Source of the DNA: Pseudomonadota bacterium
GTDB taxonomy: Bacteria > Pseudomonadota > Alphaproteobacteria > Rhizobiales > Xanthobacteraceae
Assembly: GCA_023422775.1 (NCBI GenBank)
Contig: JAFAGM010000041.1
Coordinates: 1-64,000, forward strand
DNA length: 64,000 nucleotides
Reading direction: 5' to 3'
Shown: positions 1 to 6,595 of the stretch, piece after piece
How the letters are laid out: every line of letters begins with the position of its first letter
Position numbering within the stretch: position 1 is the first letter of the stretch
The notes under the pieces: generated by a model
What the model was told of the DNA's origin: nothing
What the model saw: the letters and a program-made list of their open reading frames with translations, nothing else
Database searches by the model: none
Made by a program: the position numbers and the translations under genes

Positions 1-58
1 CATCGATGGGGCGGGTTTGTGCCCGGTCCATGCAGGTGATTAGGCTGGAGGCGGTTGC

Positions 59-409
59 CTACTTCTTCTTGCCCTTACCTTTGCGCGCAGCATAGCGCGC
101 GTCGCGTTTGGCCTTTTGTTCGGCTTCGAGCGCGGCCTGTCTGGCGGCCTCTTCTTCCTTCTGGCGGGCGAGAAGGGCGGCTGCCTCGGCCGCGGCTGCC
201 GCCTCGCGCGCCCGCTCTTCGGCTTTGGTGGCTTCGCGGGCCTCCTTCGCCTTGGCGCGCGCCGCGGCGATCGCCTCGCGTTCGGCCTGCCGGCGCTTTA
301 CCTCGGGATCGTCGGGGCCCGGCTGGGCGCGAAACTTGTTCAGGATGTTCTGGCGCGCCTGCATCGCGGCTTTCTGGCGGTCCGCGAAGCCTGGTTCCTT
401 GAAACTCAT
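59..409 (-). CDS. DUF6481 family protein
   Basis: A 116-residue protein of unknown function that I recognise as the DUF6481 type common in Bradyrhizobium. It begins MSFKEPGFADRQKAAMQAR. The middle is an almost uninterrupted Ala/Glu/Arg/Lys helix (about residues 30-100), predicted coiled coil, and the tail is very basic (KGKGKKK). No signal peptide or membrane segment is visible, so it is probably cytoplasmic; the basic tail would suit nucleic-acid or ribosome contact, but that is inference. It is monocistronic as far as the window shows. Confidence 0.8.
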   Translation of the reverse strand: MSFKEPGFADRQKAAMQARQNILNKFRAQPGPDDPEVKRRQAEREAIAAARAKAKEAREATKAEERAREAAAAAEAAALLARQKEEEAARQAALEAEQKAKRDARYAARKGKGKKK

Positions 410-569
410 AAAAGAGGCCTTGTTACTTTCACTCAGGGGTTGGCCGCGTCACGGCGCTGGCTGGCGCCTTGGTAAGTGAACCCGGCGCAAATTACCAGAG
501 TTCAGGCCGTCCGTCGAAAGCAGAGGAGGCTTGCGAGAACAGCAAAGACGGCACCTTTCCAGGCGTCCC

Positions 570-782
570 CTAGGGATTGCCACGCCCATTGGATGCGAGA
601 ACTTTGGCGACCGTCACCGCTGTCATTGCCACGCGATCGGACATCCGCTGGGCTTCCAGCCGCTCGCGGGCGTTCTCCTTGATGATGATGTCGATCAGTT
701 CGAGTCGCTTGGTCTCGTCGACCGCCTCCGCCAGCAGTTTCTTATACCTGTTATAGTCGTAGCCGGCTTCTTGATCATCCAT
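570..782 (-). CDS. small hypothetical protein, helical
   Basis: A 70-residue acidic-to-neutral helical protein starting MDDQEAGYDYNRYKKLLAEA. The frame stays open upstream, but the ATG at 782 is the better start because the conserved-looking sequence begins there and the upstream codons read as low-complexity arginine-rich text. It has no signal peptide or transmembrane segment. The C-terminal part carries RMSDRVAMTAVTVAKVLAS, an amphipathic helix. I do not recognise a family. The next gene on either side is more than 150 bases away, so it is probably transcribed alone. Confidence 0.5.
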   Translation of the reverse strand: MDDQEAGYDYNRYKKLLAEAVDETKRLELIDIIIKENARERLEAQRMSDRVAMTAVTVAKVLASNGRGNP

Positions 783-1044
783 GGCGCTCCCCATACACGC
801 GTTTCTCCCGAGCGGCCAATCTCGATCGACGCTCGTTCGCGTGCAACGCATTTGCCGGAATTATACCCATGCCGCTGATTTCATCACGCGCGGTTGACGA
901 ATCGGATGCCTTGGGTTCACCCGATCCGGCCGCCAGGCTGGGCCATGCCGGCTTGGCCGATTAATGCGGGAACTGTGAAACTGTTCACACGGGCGGGGGC
1001 GGAGCGCCTCTATGCTGCGGCGCATTCCAACAGGAGCGACCGCC

Positions 1045-1293
1045 ATGCCCAGCAATTGGTGGACCCGCAGATCCTTCGTTCTCACAGCCGCTGCCGTAGC
1101 GCTGGCCAGCGCCATCGGCGCCTTCGCAACCGGAGTGTCCTATCCGGAGCCGGTCGCGCGCGCCACTCTCGGTCCGGATTGGGAGTGTACCAGGCTGGCA
1201 TTCGTCTTCACGACGTGTAGCCGGGCGAAGCATACCGAGGCCACGCACGTCCGCGTGGCCAGAAACGCGGTGTGCGCGCGGCTGCGGACGTAA
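1045..1293 (+). CDS. small exported or membrane-anchored hypothetical protein
   Basis: An 82-residue protein with a clear N-terminal export signal or anchor: MPSNWWTRRSF followed by a hydrophobic stretch of about 20 residues (LTAAAVALASAIGAFATG). The mature part is short, with two cysteines (WECTRLAFVFTTCSR) that could form a disulfide in the periplasm. The start is chosen because AGGAG lies eight bases upstream of the ATG at 1045. Function is unknown. The gene ends 43 bases before the next exported protein, so the two may be co-transcribed. Confidence 0.55.
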   Translation: MPSNWWTRRSFVLTAAAVALASAIGAFATGVSYPEPVARATLGPDWECTRLAFVFTTCSRAKHTEATHVRVARNAVCARLRT

Positions 1294-1336
1294 TAGGATA
1301 CGTCCGTAGTGGACTTGGCCAGAACTGGAGCACTTC

Positions 1337-1648
1337 ATGCGACCACTGTCTCGTCTTGCGGTCGCCACATCTGTGGCCGCGCTCACTTGCTTGCCGGCGG
1401 GTGTCGCGCTGGCCCAGAGCGCGCCCAATACCGGAGCCGGGACAACGACGACAGCGCCTTCCACCACTGCGGCAGAGACGGCGCCGGTGGCTGAAAAGGG
1501 GAAGTCGGCACCCAAGAAAAAGAAGCCGGCCAGGATGACCCGGCAGCAGGAGATCGACCGGTCGATCGATCGCGGGACGGTGCCAGCGCGCTATCGCAGT
1601 TCGGTGCCGAAGGAATACCAGCAGTATATTCCGTTCGATAAGCGGTAG
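1337..1648 (+). CDS. exported hypothetical protein with Thr/Ala- and Lys-rich linker
   Basis: A 103-residue secreted protein. Residues 1-26 form a Sec signal peptide ending at an AxA-type site (PAGVALA, then QSAP). Next come a Thr/Ala-rich low-complexity linker (GTTTTAPSTTAAETAP), a lysine cluster (APKKKKPARM) and a more ordered C-terminus (QQEIDRSIDRGTVPARYRSS to DKR). GGAG precedes the ATG. Function is unknown; the layout (signal, flexible linker, short conserved tail) suggests a periplasmic or envelope-associated protein. It lies 43 bases behind another small exported protein. Confidence 0.6.
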   Translation: MRPLSRLAVATSVAALTCLPAGVALAQSAPNTGAGTTTTAPSTTAAETAPVAEKGKSAPKKKKPARMTRQQEIDRSIDRGTVPARYRSSVPKEYQQYIPFDKR

Positions 1649-2310
1649 GATCGAGCAGGCATCGATCCGTGTTGACGTTTCCGCGGCCGGCGAAGGCGCA
1701 ACCTCTCTCTTTCGGCGAATCTCGCCGAAAATCCGATCGGTCCGGTCGATACGCAACACGCAACACAAAAACGCACCCACAACCCACCGTACTCCTACGG
1801 ATTGGCCGCGCGCATAGGCGGCATCTATAACGCCGTCGCTTGCAGCGGGGGGGCTGCGTTCGTTGATCACCACGGACGCTACCACTGGAGCTACGAGGCC
1901 CGGACTCCTAGGCACTCCGGGCCTCGTTTTCTCTGGGGACCGAACCATAGCGCCGCGGCAAAGCCATGGGATGGCGGAGACGGTTGGCGGAGGCCCCTTG
2001 GTCAATCCTTCGCTGCGCGCGCAGCGCCCGGGTTTCGGGGTACCGCCAAAGCCGGTTGCAAATGCAATTAGGTAGAAAAGCCGTTGCTACTCAACGGAAT
2101 TTTAAAATCTCATTAAGCTAAAAATGAGTTCCTATTGGGGCCGCACCGCCGCGCGGTCCGAATAGCCGGGCGCCGCCCTTTTCACCTACCCCAGGGGAGA
2201 CGCGCGCTCGGCTATTCTGGAAAACTGCCGACCCCGCTTCGCCCGCGGGGTTGAGGCGGAGGCGATCGAGGGCATTCCGACCTGACAGTCCGGACACGGG
2301 AGCCGGCGCT
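1649..2310. other. intergenic region with one strong terminator
   Basis: About 660 bases without a convincing protein gene on either strand. The one clear element is the intrinsic terminator near 1893-1931. A six-base hairpin (CCGTTG/CAACGG, 2081-2097) followed by AT-rich DNA is also present but has no T-run. The open frames across 1802-2075 have no ribosome binding site and implausible composition. Confidence 0.5.
1893..1931 (+). terminator. intrinsic terminator, no adjacent upstream gene
   Basis: A perfect 12-bp stem (1893-1904 paired with 1916-1927; arms ACGAGGCCCGGA and TCCGGGCCTCGT), an 11-base loop, and then a T-rich tail on the + strand. The nearest + strand gene ends at 1648, almost 250 bases upstream, so this is either a distant terminator for that gene or the end of an unannotated small RNA. 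Confidence 0.75.
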
Positions 2311-2649
2311 TCAGGCGGCGAGCAACTTGCCGGGATGAAACGGCTTTTGCAGGAAGCGGACGTCCGCAGGGATTCGCAGGCAGTTTTCGCCCGACATCAC
2401 TATCACCCGAAGATTCGGAAATCGCTCCTTCGCGAAGCGGGCAAGGTCGACGCCCGTGCCTTCGCCGGCCAGCCGGAAATCCGTTACGAGCAGGCTGAGC
2501 TCCGCGCCGAAGCGCGCAACGACGAGTTCGGCCGCCTCGGCGCTTTCGCACTCAATGACCTCCATGTTTTCGTCCTTCAGGAATTCGCTCAGGATCTCGC
2601 GCTGAAGCTCGTCGTCTTCGACGACAAGTGCGATCGGTGGAGGGGGCAT
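2311..2649 (-). CDS. single-domain response regulator (receiver only)
   Basis: A 112-residue stand-alone CheY-like receiver domain with no output domain. Visible family residues are the acidic pocket E11-D12-D13, phospho-acceptor D57 (LLVTDFRLAG), switch Ser86 (VIVMSGEN) and Lys102 (FLQKPF). The start at 2649 is chosen because GGAG lies just upstream and the receiver fold begins directly after it; the frame is open for 14 more codons. No histidine kinase is adjacent, so it is an orphan, probably acting as a phosphate relay or sink or by protein contact. The PAS kinase at 59-61 kb is a formal candidate partner only. Confidence 0.85.
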   Translation of the reverse strand: MPPPPIALVVEDDELQREILSEFLKDENMEVIECESAEAAELVVARFGAELSLLVTDFRLAGEGTGVDLARFAKERFPNLRVIVMSGENCLRIPADVRFLQKPFHPGKLLAA

Positions 2650-2795
2650 CCAAATCTCCGTCGTTCGATCGTTAAGTCCCGGTGCCGACAATGGTTCTGA
2701 TCAATCCGGCGTTCTTGGCCGAAGCCGGATAATCGTCCGTCGCGGGGATTGAGGCGGGCAAGGCGTCTACGCCGGACAAACCAGCGCACACCAGC

Positions 2796-3212
2796 CTATT
2801 CGTAGCCGGCACGGCGCACGTTGACGCGGCACAGTCCGTCACACCCGATCTTGCGCGCCGCGCCGAGCGAGAAGTCGAGCACCCGGCCGCGCGCGTATGG
2901 GCCGCGGTCCTGCACCGGGCATTCGATCTTCTTGCCATTTTCGAGATTGGTGACGACGAAGATGGTACCGAACGCCTCGGTGCGGTGCGCGCAGGAGACC
3001 TCGTTGGCCTTGAATCGTTTGCCGCGCGCGTCCCACTTGTCCTCCCAATAGACGGAGGCTTCCTGATCGTCGGCCGGCGGCCGTGCGATCCTTCCCATCC
3101 ACTTTTGCTGGAAGGTGTCGGCGAACGCGGGTGATGAGATCAGCACCAACGCAAGCGCCGCGAGGTGCAGCTTCGGAACGCGGCGACATTCCCGGTGGCG
3201 ATACGCTGCCAT
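2796..3212 (-). CDS. RlpA-like double-psi beta-barrel exported protein
   Basis: A 138-residue periplasmic protein. The start at 3212 gives a proper signal peptide (LHLAALALVLISSPAFA, cleavage before DTFQQK); the frame is open further upstream, but that extension is arginine- and proline-rich nonsense. The mature part is one double-psi beta-barrel of the RlpA/expansin type. Diagnostic segments are KKIECPVQDRGPYARGRVLD, which carries the conserved D-R-G-P and the G-R-x-x-D pair, and the A-A-R-K-I-G that follows. Four cysteines (SCAHR, IECPV, KIGCDGLC) suggest disulfides. Full-length RlpA also has a SPOR domain, which is absent, so septal targeting is doubtful. A second member lies at 61059-61553. 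Confidence 0.8.
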   Translation of the reverse strand: MAAYRHRECRRVPKLHLAALALVLISSPAFADTFQQKWMGRIARPPADDQEASVYWEDKWDARGKRFKANEVSCAHRTEAFGTIFVVTNLENGKKIECPVQDRGPYARGRVLDFSLGAARKIGCDGLCRVNVRRAGYE

Positions 3213-3513
3213 GACATCAACATTCTGTTGCGGGACTACTCGGATTCTTCCGAGGTTCCAGCCAAGCTTTCCCCCGACCTTGGCGACGGCGTGGCGGAGC
3301 GGCACAGGTTTTCCGACGTGGGCTCTTTTTTGGTGTCTTGTGGCTTTGATGCCACATATCTCGGTGAGACAGCCGGAAAGCGACCGTCTACGGCTCCCCT
3401 TGCGCTCGATCGGGAATTGGTGGCAGGAACCCTTCGCGTCCGGCGGGACGGGCTTCCGGGCTCCCCGGCCTCCACCGATCGATGACACTGCAGTAACGCG
3501 TCAAGGCAAGCCC
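3213..3513. other. divergent intergenic region
   Basis: About 300 bases between the start of the minus-strand RlpA-like gene and the start of the plus-strand gene at 3514. It must hold promoters for both directions. I see no convincing operator, RNA or gene in it. Confidence 0.4.
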
Positions 3514-3747
3514 ATGGACTATCGGACGTTCACAAATGACAGCCTCACCATGATGTACGAGGCGGTCCGTGGGGCACTTGCATCAGATGATGCGCAGAAG
3601 GCGGAAGGCGACGAGCCGCGATTTCGGATTCGGGAAACGCCTGACTGGCGCGTGCACGCCGCAAACCTGGAAACCGAAATGCTTCGGCGCGGTATGTTCT
3701 TCCAGATCATCGACTGGTCGGAAGACCAGTCGCAGCTGCCGTTCTGA
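3514..3747 (+). CDS. small hypothetical protein
   Basis: A 77-residue soluble protein beginning MDYRTFTNDSLTMMYEAVRG and ending DWSEDQSQLPF. It has no signal peptide or membrane segment. The frame is open far upstream, but the ATG at 3514, preceded by an AAGG-like purine run, starts the part with normal protein composition. A segment of mixed charge (EPRFRIRETPDWRVHAANLE) is followed by a helix (ETEMLRRGMFFQIIDW). I do not recognise a family. Base composition is lower in GC than the large operons nearby, like the next gene at 3957. Confidence 0.55.
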   Translation: MDYRTFTNDSLTMMYEAVRGALASDDAQKAEGDEPRFRIRETPDWRVHAANLETEMLRRGMFFQIIDWSEDQSQLPF

Positions 3748-3956
3748 ACTCGAAATTCTCGTAAGCTTACTGCTGGCACAGCTCAGGAGCGCAATGCGAT
3801 CTGCAAATCCCGCACATCGCTCGCCGGCCTGGAAGTTCCACGGCGCGGTGCATCCATACCTTTTACACAGGCGGTTCCAACTGTGGATAATGATGACATT
3901 CGTCTTGACGATGGTAAATTCACGGCCATCCGCGTAATTGTTTGGAGCATTGTGTG

Positions 3957-4448
3957 ATGACAGTAACTGAAAAAGTACTCGCCAGGGCGCCTTTGCTCGA
4001 CCCCGACGAGATCGAACGCAACATCGAGGACATGATTCAGGGCAACCTGCAGGGGGTGGATCGGCGGCCCACTGCAATTCATGCTGTCTCCGACATCAAC
4101 GACATCCCGTTGCCGAAAGGACCGATGCCCGATTATGTCGAGCACAGGCAAGGCGTTAATCAGGTAGGCAAACTGTCGGCTGAAGCCGTTGTTCGCGAAT
4201 ACGACGCGGCAGTGAAAGAGATCGAAGCGCTCGGCAAGGAGCTCTCCGAGGCCGCAAAAAAATGTGAAGCGATGGTCGCCGGCGTTCACGCCATGGTTGC
4301 CGAGATCAAGGAGCTGGCATCGAAGTATCGCGACGAGGGCAAGCGCTATTTCCTTCAGATCGAGGATTGTTCGCTGATGACATCCGAAGTTCGGAGCGTT
4401 TGCGAAACTCTCAAGAACAAGATCGCAAGGGGTAACATCGCGGCCTGA
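3957..4448 (+). CDS. coiled-coil hypothetical protein, paralogue of 49685-50107
   Basis: A 163-residue soluble, largely helical protein (MTVTEKVLARAPLL to KIARGNIAA). The start at 3957 has GGAG nine bases upstream; an in-frame TTG at 3942 is ignored. From about residue 50 it matches the protein at 49685-50107 almost along its length: both have GPMPDYVEH, G-V-x-x-V-G-x-L, AEAVVR-x-Y, AAxKEIEA, KCEAM and a C-terminal E-x-C-S-x-x-T-x-E-V helix. The two conserved cysteines and the heptad-like helix suggest an oligomeric coiled coil. No known domain is recognised. The N-terminal 45 residues differ between the copies. Confidence 0.75.
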   Translation: MTVTEKVLARAPLLDPDEIERNIEDMIQGNLQGVDRRPTAIHAVSDINDIPLPKGPMPDYVEHRQGVNQVGKLSAEAVVREYDAAVKEIEALGKELSEAAKKCEAMVAGVHAMVAEIKELASKYRDEGKRYFLQIEDCSLMTSEVRSVCETLKNKIARGNIAA

Positions 4449-4515
4449 CATCCGGCTTCAGTCGTGCACCCCTGGTGACCGTGGCGTTTGCAGCCGTTGG
4501 CACGCCAGCTTGTCC

Positions 4516-4557
4516 TAGTTGCGGCATCTTAGTTGCGGCATCTTAGTTGCGGCTTGG
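4516..4557. repeat. 14-bp tandem repeat, about 2.7 copies
   Basis: The unit TAGTTGCGGCATCT occurs twice perfectly (4516-4529, 4530-4543) and a third time truncated (4544-4553). It sits between two genes, about 90 bases before the interrupted gene at 4649. Being short and noncoding, it is a likely slipped-strand site. Confidence 0.8.
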
Positions 4558-4648
4558 GCACAGCCCCGGCTGTTCCGTTCGCGGAACCCACAATCCGGCT
4601 TGCCGCACGGGCGCGATTCATAGCCTCTCGGGTGCAGAGGGGTATCGC

Positions 4649-4924
4649 ATGAGCTTACGTTGGATGTGTGCGCTGGCGCTGTGTCTGGGGACGTCGAGCG
4701 CCGGTGTTGCGGGTGAACAGTCCGGTGTCCTGCGCCGCATTTAATGCCCCGTCGTGCGTTATTACGTGGCAAAGTACAGTGCATCCGCGGCGGGCCAGTG
4801 GGCTCGAACGAAGGGCGCGAGTGACGCCGAGATCGAGGCGGCCCGGCGCTGCCTGAGACCCGACGACACACGTACGGCCAAGGTCCCATCCAGACCGCTT
4901 GCGCTCGGCACTTACGGCTGGTGA
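4649..4924 (+). pseudogene. small exported protein gene split by an in-frame TAA
   Basis: ATG at 4649, with a purine-rich AGAGGGG just upstream, opens a signal peptide (MSLRWMCALALCLGTSSAGV) but meets TAA at 4742-4744 after 31 codons. The same frame then runs open for 59 more codons to TGA at 4922 and reads as real protein: CPVVRYYVAKYSASAAGQWA, then TKGASDAEIEAARRCL. That C-terminal segment (V-x-R-Y-Y-V-A-K-Y-S, W-A-R/K-x-x-G-A-S-D-A-E-I-E-A-A-R-R-C) resembles a small rhizobial exported family I know from memory. The simplest reading is a single nonsense mutation in a 91-residue secreted protein. A sequencing error or readthrough are the alternatives. Confidence 0.7.
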
Positions 4925-4944
4925 TTGGCCGGCTGGTGATTGGC
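4915..4944. repeat. 15-bp tandem duplication across a stop codon
   Basis: CGGCTGGTGATTGGC is present twice, head to tail (4915-4929 and 4930-4944). The first copy contains the TGA that ends the interrupted gene, so the duplication leaves the downstream stop intact. Confidence 0.75.
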
Positions 4945-4985
4945 AGGCCTTCAAGACCGCTGTCCCTGCACCTGCAGGGCGCGCA

Positions 4986-5255
4986 TCAGTAGTTGCTGGA
5001 ACGCTTTTTGCGCTTGCTGCGCTTGGCCGGAGGCCCAGCGTAGTATGGATTGACGACGCACTGCGCCGCGCGGCCCGATGCCGACGCCTGGCACTGCGCC
5101 ATCGTGGTGTATCCGCACTCGAACCAGAAATCGACCATGCTTCGGTAGACCTGCAGACAGACTGGATAGTTTGGATCGTAGGTCTGGGCTCTTGCAGGCG
5201 CGGCCAGCATGATTACCAAAGCCATCGCTCCGGCCAGTGGGTAGGACAGTTTCAC
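4986..5255 (-). CDS. DUF3551 family exported protein
   Basis: An 89-residue small secreted protein of the DUF3551 type, abundant in Bradyrhizobium. The start is a GTG at 5255, preceded at the right distance by AGGAGA; the frame is open upstream but without a site. Residues 1-24 are a signal peptide ending APARA-QTYD. The mature part has the family pattern: YDPNYPVCLQVY, then FECGYTTMAQCQASASGRAA, then QCVVNPYYAG, with cysteines spaced for disulfides. It ends in a basic tail (KRSKRKKRSSNY). Function is unknown. It sits in a cluster of small exported proteins. Confidence 0.8.
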   Translation of the reverse strand: MKLSYPLAGAMALVIMLAAPARAQTYDPNYPVCLQVYRSMVDFWFECGYTTMAQCQASASGRAAQCVVNPYYAGPPAKRSKRKKRSSNY

Positions 5256-5334
5256 CAATGTTCTCCTGTGAATCTCGCAGAATGGAATTCCTGCCTTCTG
5301 GAGCTTTCTGGCGGTGGCCAGCTTCCCGCCGGGT

Positions 5335-5592
5335 TCAGACTTCCCAATCCTCAAAGCCATACTCGCGGTAGATGACGGCTCGATCGGAATGGGGGTTTAG
5401 TCGGCACTTTGCCTGGGCCAGATGCAGGTTGACGGTTCCGGGCTGACAGTTGGCAACCAGCAATTTCCGGATGTCCTCCATTTGCTGGCGCGATTGCTGT
5501 GTCGGTTCAAGCTGCTCCAGCGCGACCAGCGCCGTCGCTAGCGCCTCCGTCATCACCCAGTCGTCGTGGCCGGTGATTCCCTTCTTTGGCAT
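5335..5592 (-). CDS. small hypothetical protein
   Basis: An 85-residue soluble protein starting MPKKGITGHDDWVMTEALAT and ending EYGFEDWEV. The central region is helical (ALATALVALEQLEP, then QQMEDIRKLLVANC). There is no export signal, unlike its neighbours. It lies 79 bases upstream of the DUF3551 gene on the same strand, so the two could share a transcript. I do not recognise the family. Confidence 0.55.
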   Translation of the reverse strand: MPKKGITGHDDWVMTEALATALVALEQLEPTQQSRQQMEDIRKLLVANCQPGTVNLHLAQAKCRLNPHSDRAVIYREYGFEDWEV

Positions 5593-5719
5593 GGCGGCCG
5601 CATCCTTACGTCAGGCACGGAAACCAATTCCCGGCCGGCATCGTAGGCTCACGTCCAAGTCCAGTCGAGAATGACGTCGAAATTGCGAACGACGGGCTGC
5701 GGTTAGCTCCGATTGTTGA

Positions 5720-5744
5720 CGATCCCAACAGGATTGGAGCCAGC
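5720..5744 (-). repeat. fragment resembling the 3' end of tRNA-Arg
   Basis: Positions 5720-5744 match 6200-6224, the acceptor/T-arm part of the tRNA-Arg gene, at 21 of 25 bases and in the same orientation. The copies are 480 bases apart and enclose one small exported-protein gene. This is what a decayed attachment-site duplication would look like, but the match is short. Confidence 0.4.
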
Positions 5745-5773
5745 GGGGAACGAAGCCGGGCCTCGCGCAAGCT

Positions 5774-6061
5774 CTACCAAATGCGCCGACACAAACCGCC
5801 GCGCATCGGCCGGTAGTTGCTGTGCTCGCAGGCGAGCGTACCGTCGGCCATTCGCAGGGCAGGATAAGGTGCGACCTGGCCTGGGGGCTGGCTGCGCGTG
5901 AAATCCCAGCCGAGATCCACCGGCGTCAGGGCGCAGCAGAGGGCCGCGGGCGAGCCATAATAGTAGTAGCCACCGATCGGCCCGTTATATTGTGCCGACG
6001 CCGTGTTGATCTGGCTCATGACCGCAGTGCAGAAAACGGCCGCAAATATCCTTGCCTTCAT
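5774..6061 (-). CDS. small exported hypothetical protein, Tyr/Gly-rich
   Basis: A 95-residue secreted protein. The signal peptide is MKARIFAAVFCTAVMSQINTASA, followed by QYNGPIGGYYYYGSPA. The mature part has several cysteines (ALCCAL, LACEH, GGLCRRIW) and a Pro-rich centre. GGGAGA lies upstream of the ATG. No family is recognised. It is bounded on the left by a tRNA-Arg-like fragment and on the right by tRNA-Arg itself, so it could be the remnant cargo of an ancient insertion. Confidence 0.55.
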   Translation of the reverse strand: MKARIFAAVFCTAVMSQINTASAQYNGPIGGYYYYGSPAALCCALTPVDLGWDFTRSQPPGQVAPYPALRMADGTLACEHSNYRPMRGGLCRRIW

Positions 6062-6196
6062 CCCAAGATTCTCCCGCTATACCCCTTGAATACTTGTTCT
6101 GTTCGATCCGCGCTAGTTCCTTTGCTTTGCGCGACCGCAGTCCGGCTGCAAAATGCAAAGGGATGCCCCAAGATATTGATCAATCGCCAGAAGTAA

Positions 6197-6273
6197 TGGC
6201 GATCCCAGCAGGATTCGAACCTGCAACCCACGGAGTAGAAATCCGTTACTCTATCCAGTTGAGCTATGGGACC
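6197..6273 (-). tRNA. tRNA-Arg (anticodon TCT)
   Basis: A full cloverleaf on the minus strand with encoded CCA. The acceptor stem is GGTCCCA/TGGGATC, the D arm GCTC/GAGT, the anticodon stem ACGGA/TCCGT with loop TTTCTAC (anticodon TCT, reads AGA), and the T arm GCAGG-TTCGAAT-CCTGC, with G as discriminator. 77 nt including CCA. Confidence 0.95.
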
Positions 6274-6595
6274 GTCGGGGGCGGCACCTGCCTGAGCACT
6301 CGCCCTGTAAGTCTTCCTAATCTAGCACTGCCAATATGAAAAATCCGCTTTCTCGCCAAGACGGTCGAACCGATTTCTTTGGGCTGGCGACTAAGGCTGG
6401 TGGCGGGTCATTGCCTCTGGCCCGCCCGACATAAGGCCAGCCACCGGCAACCTGCCGGGCGGTGCGGCCGGGACCGTTTGGACTGCCGACGCCATGCATG
6501 CGACCTTCTCGCAAGCCGAATCCAGTGCCATCAGTCCGTCACCTTTTCGCGCATTTTCTGACGTTACGCGGCGTTGGTCCGCTGGGAGATCCATC
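6274..6595. other. intergenic region between tRNA-Arg and the macroglobulin gene
   Basis: About 320 bases upstream of both the minus-strand tRNA and the plus-strand macroglobulin gene, so it should hold both promoters. Short open frames exist, but none has protein-like composition with a ribosome site. I see no RNA element or repeat. Confidence 0.4.

Noticed and set aside
1802..2075. Two overlapping plus-strand frames of 70-89 codons
   Set aside because: They run through the terminator stem, have no ribosome site and odd composition.
4496..4515. TGGCAC...TTG resembling a sigma-54 promoter
   Set aside because: The spacing between the GG and GC elements is wrong by one base, and no activator or sigma-54-type gene follows.
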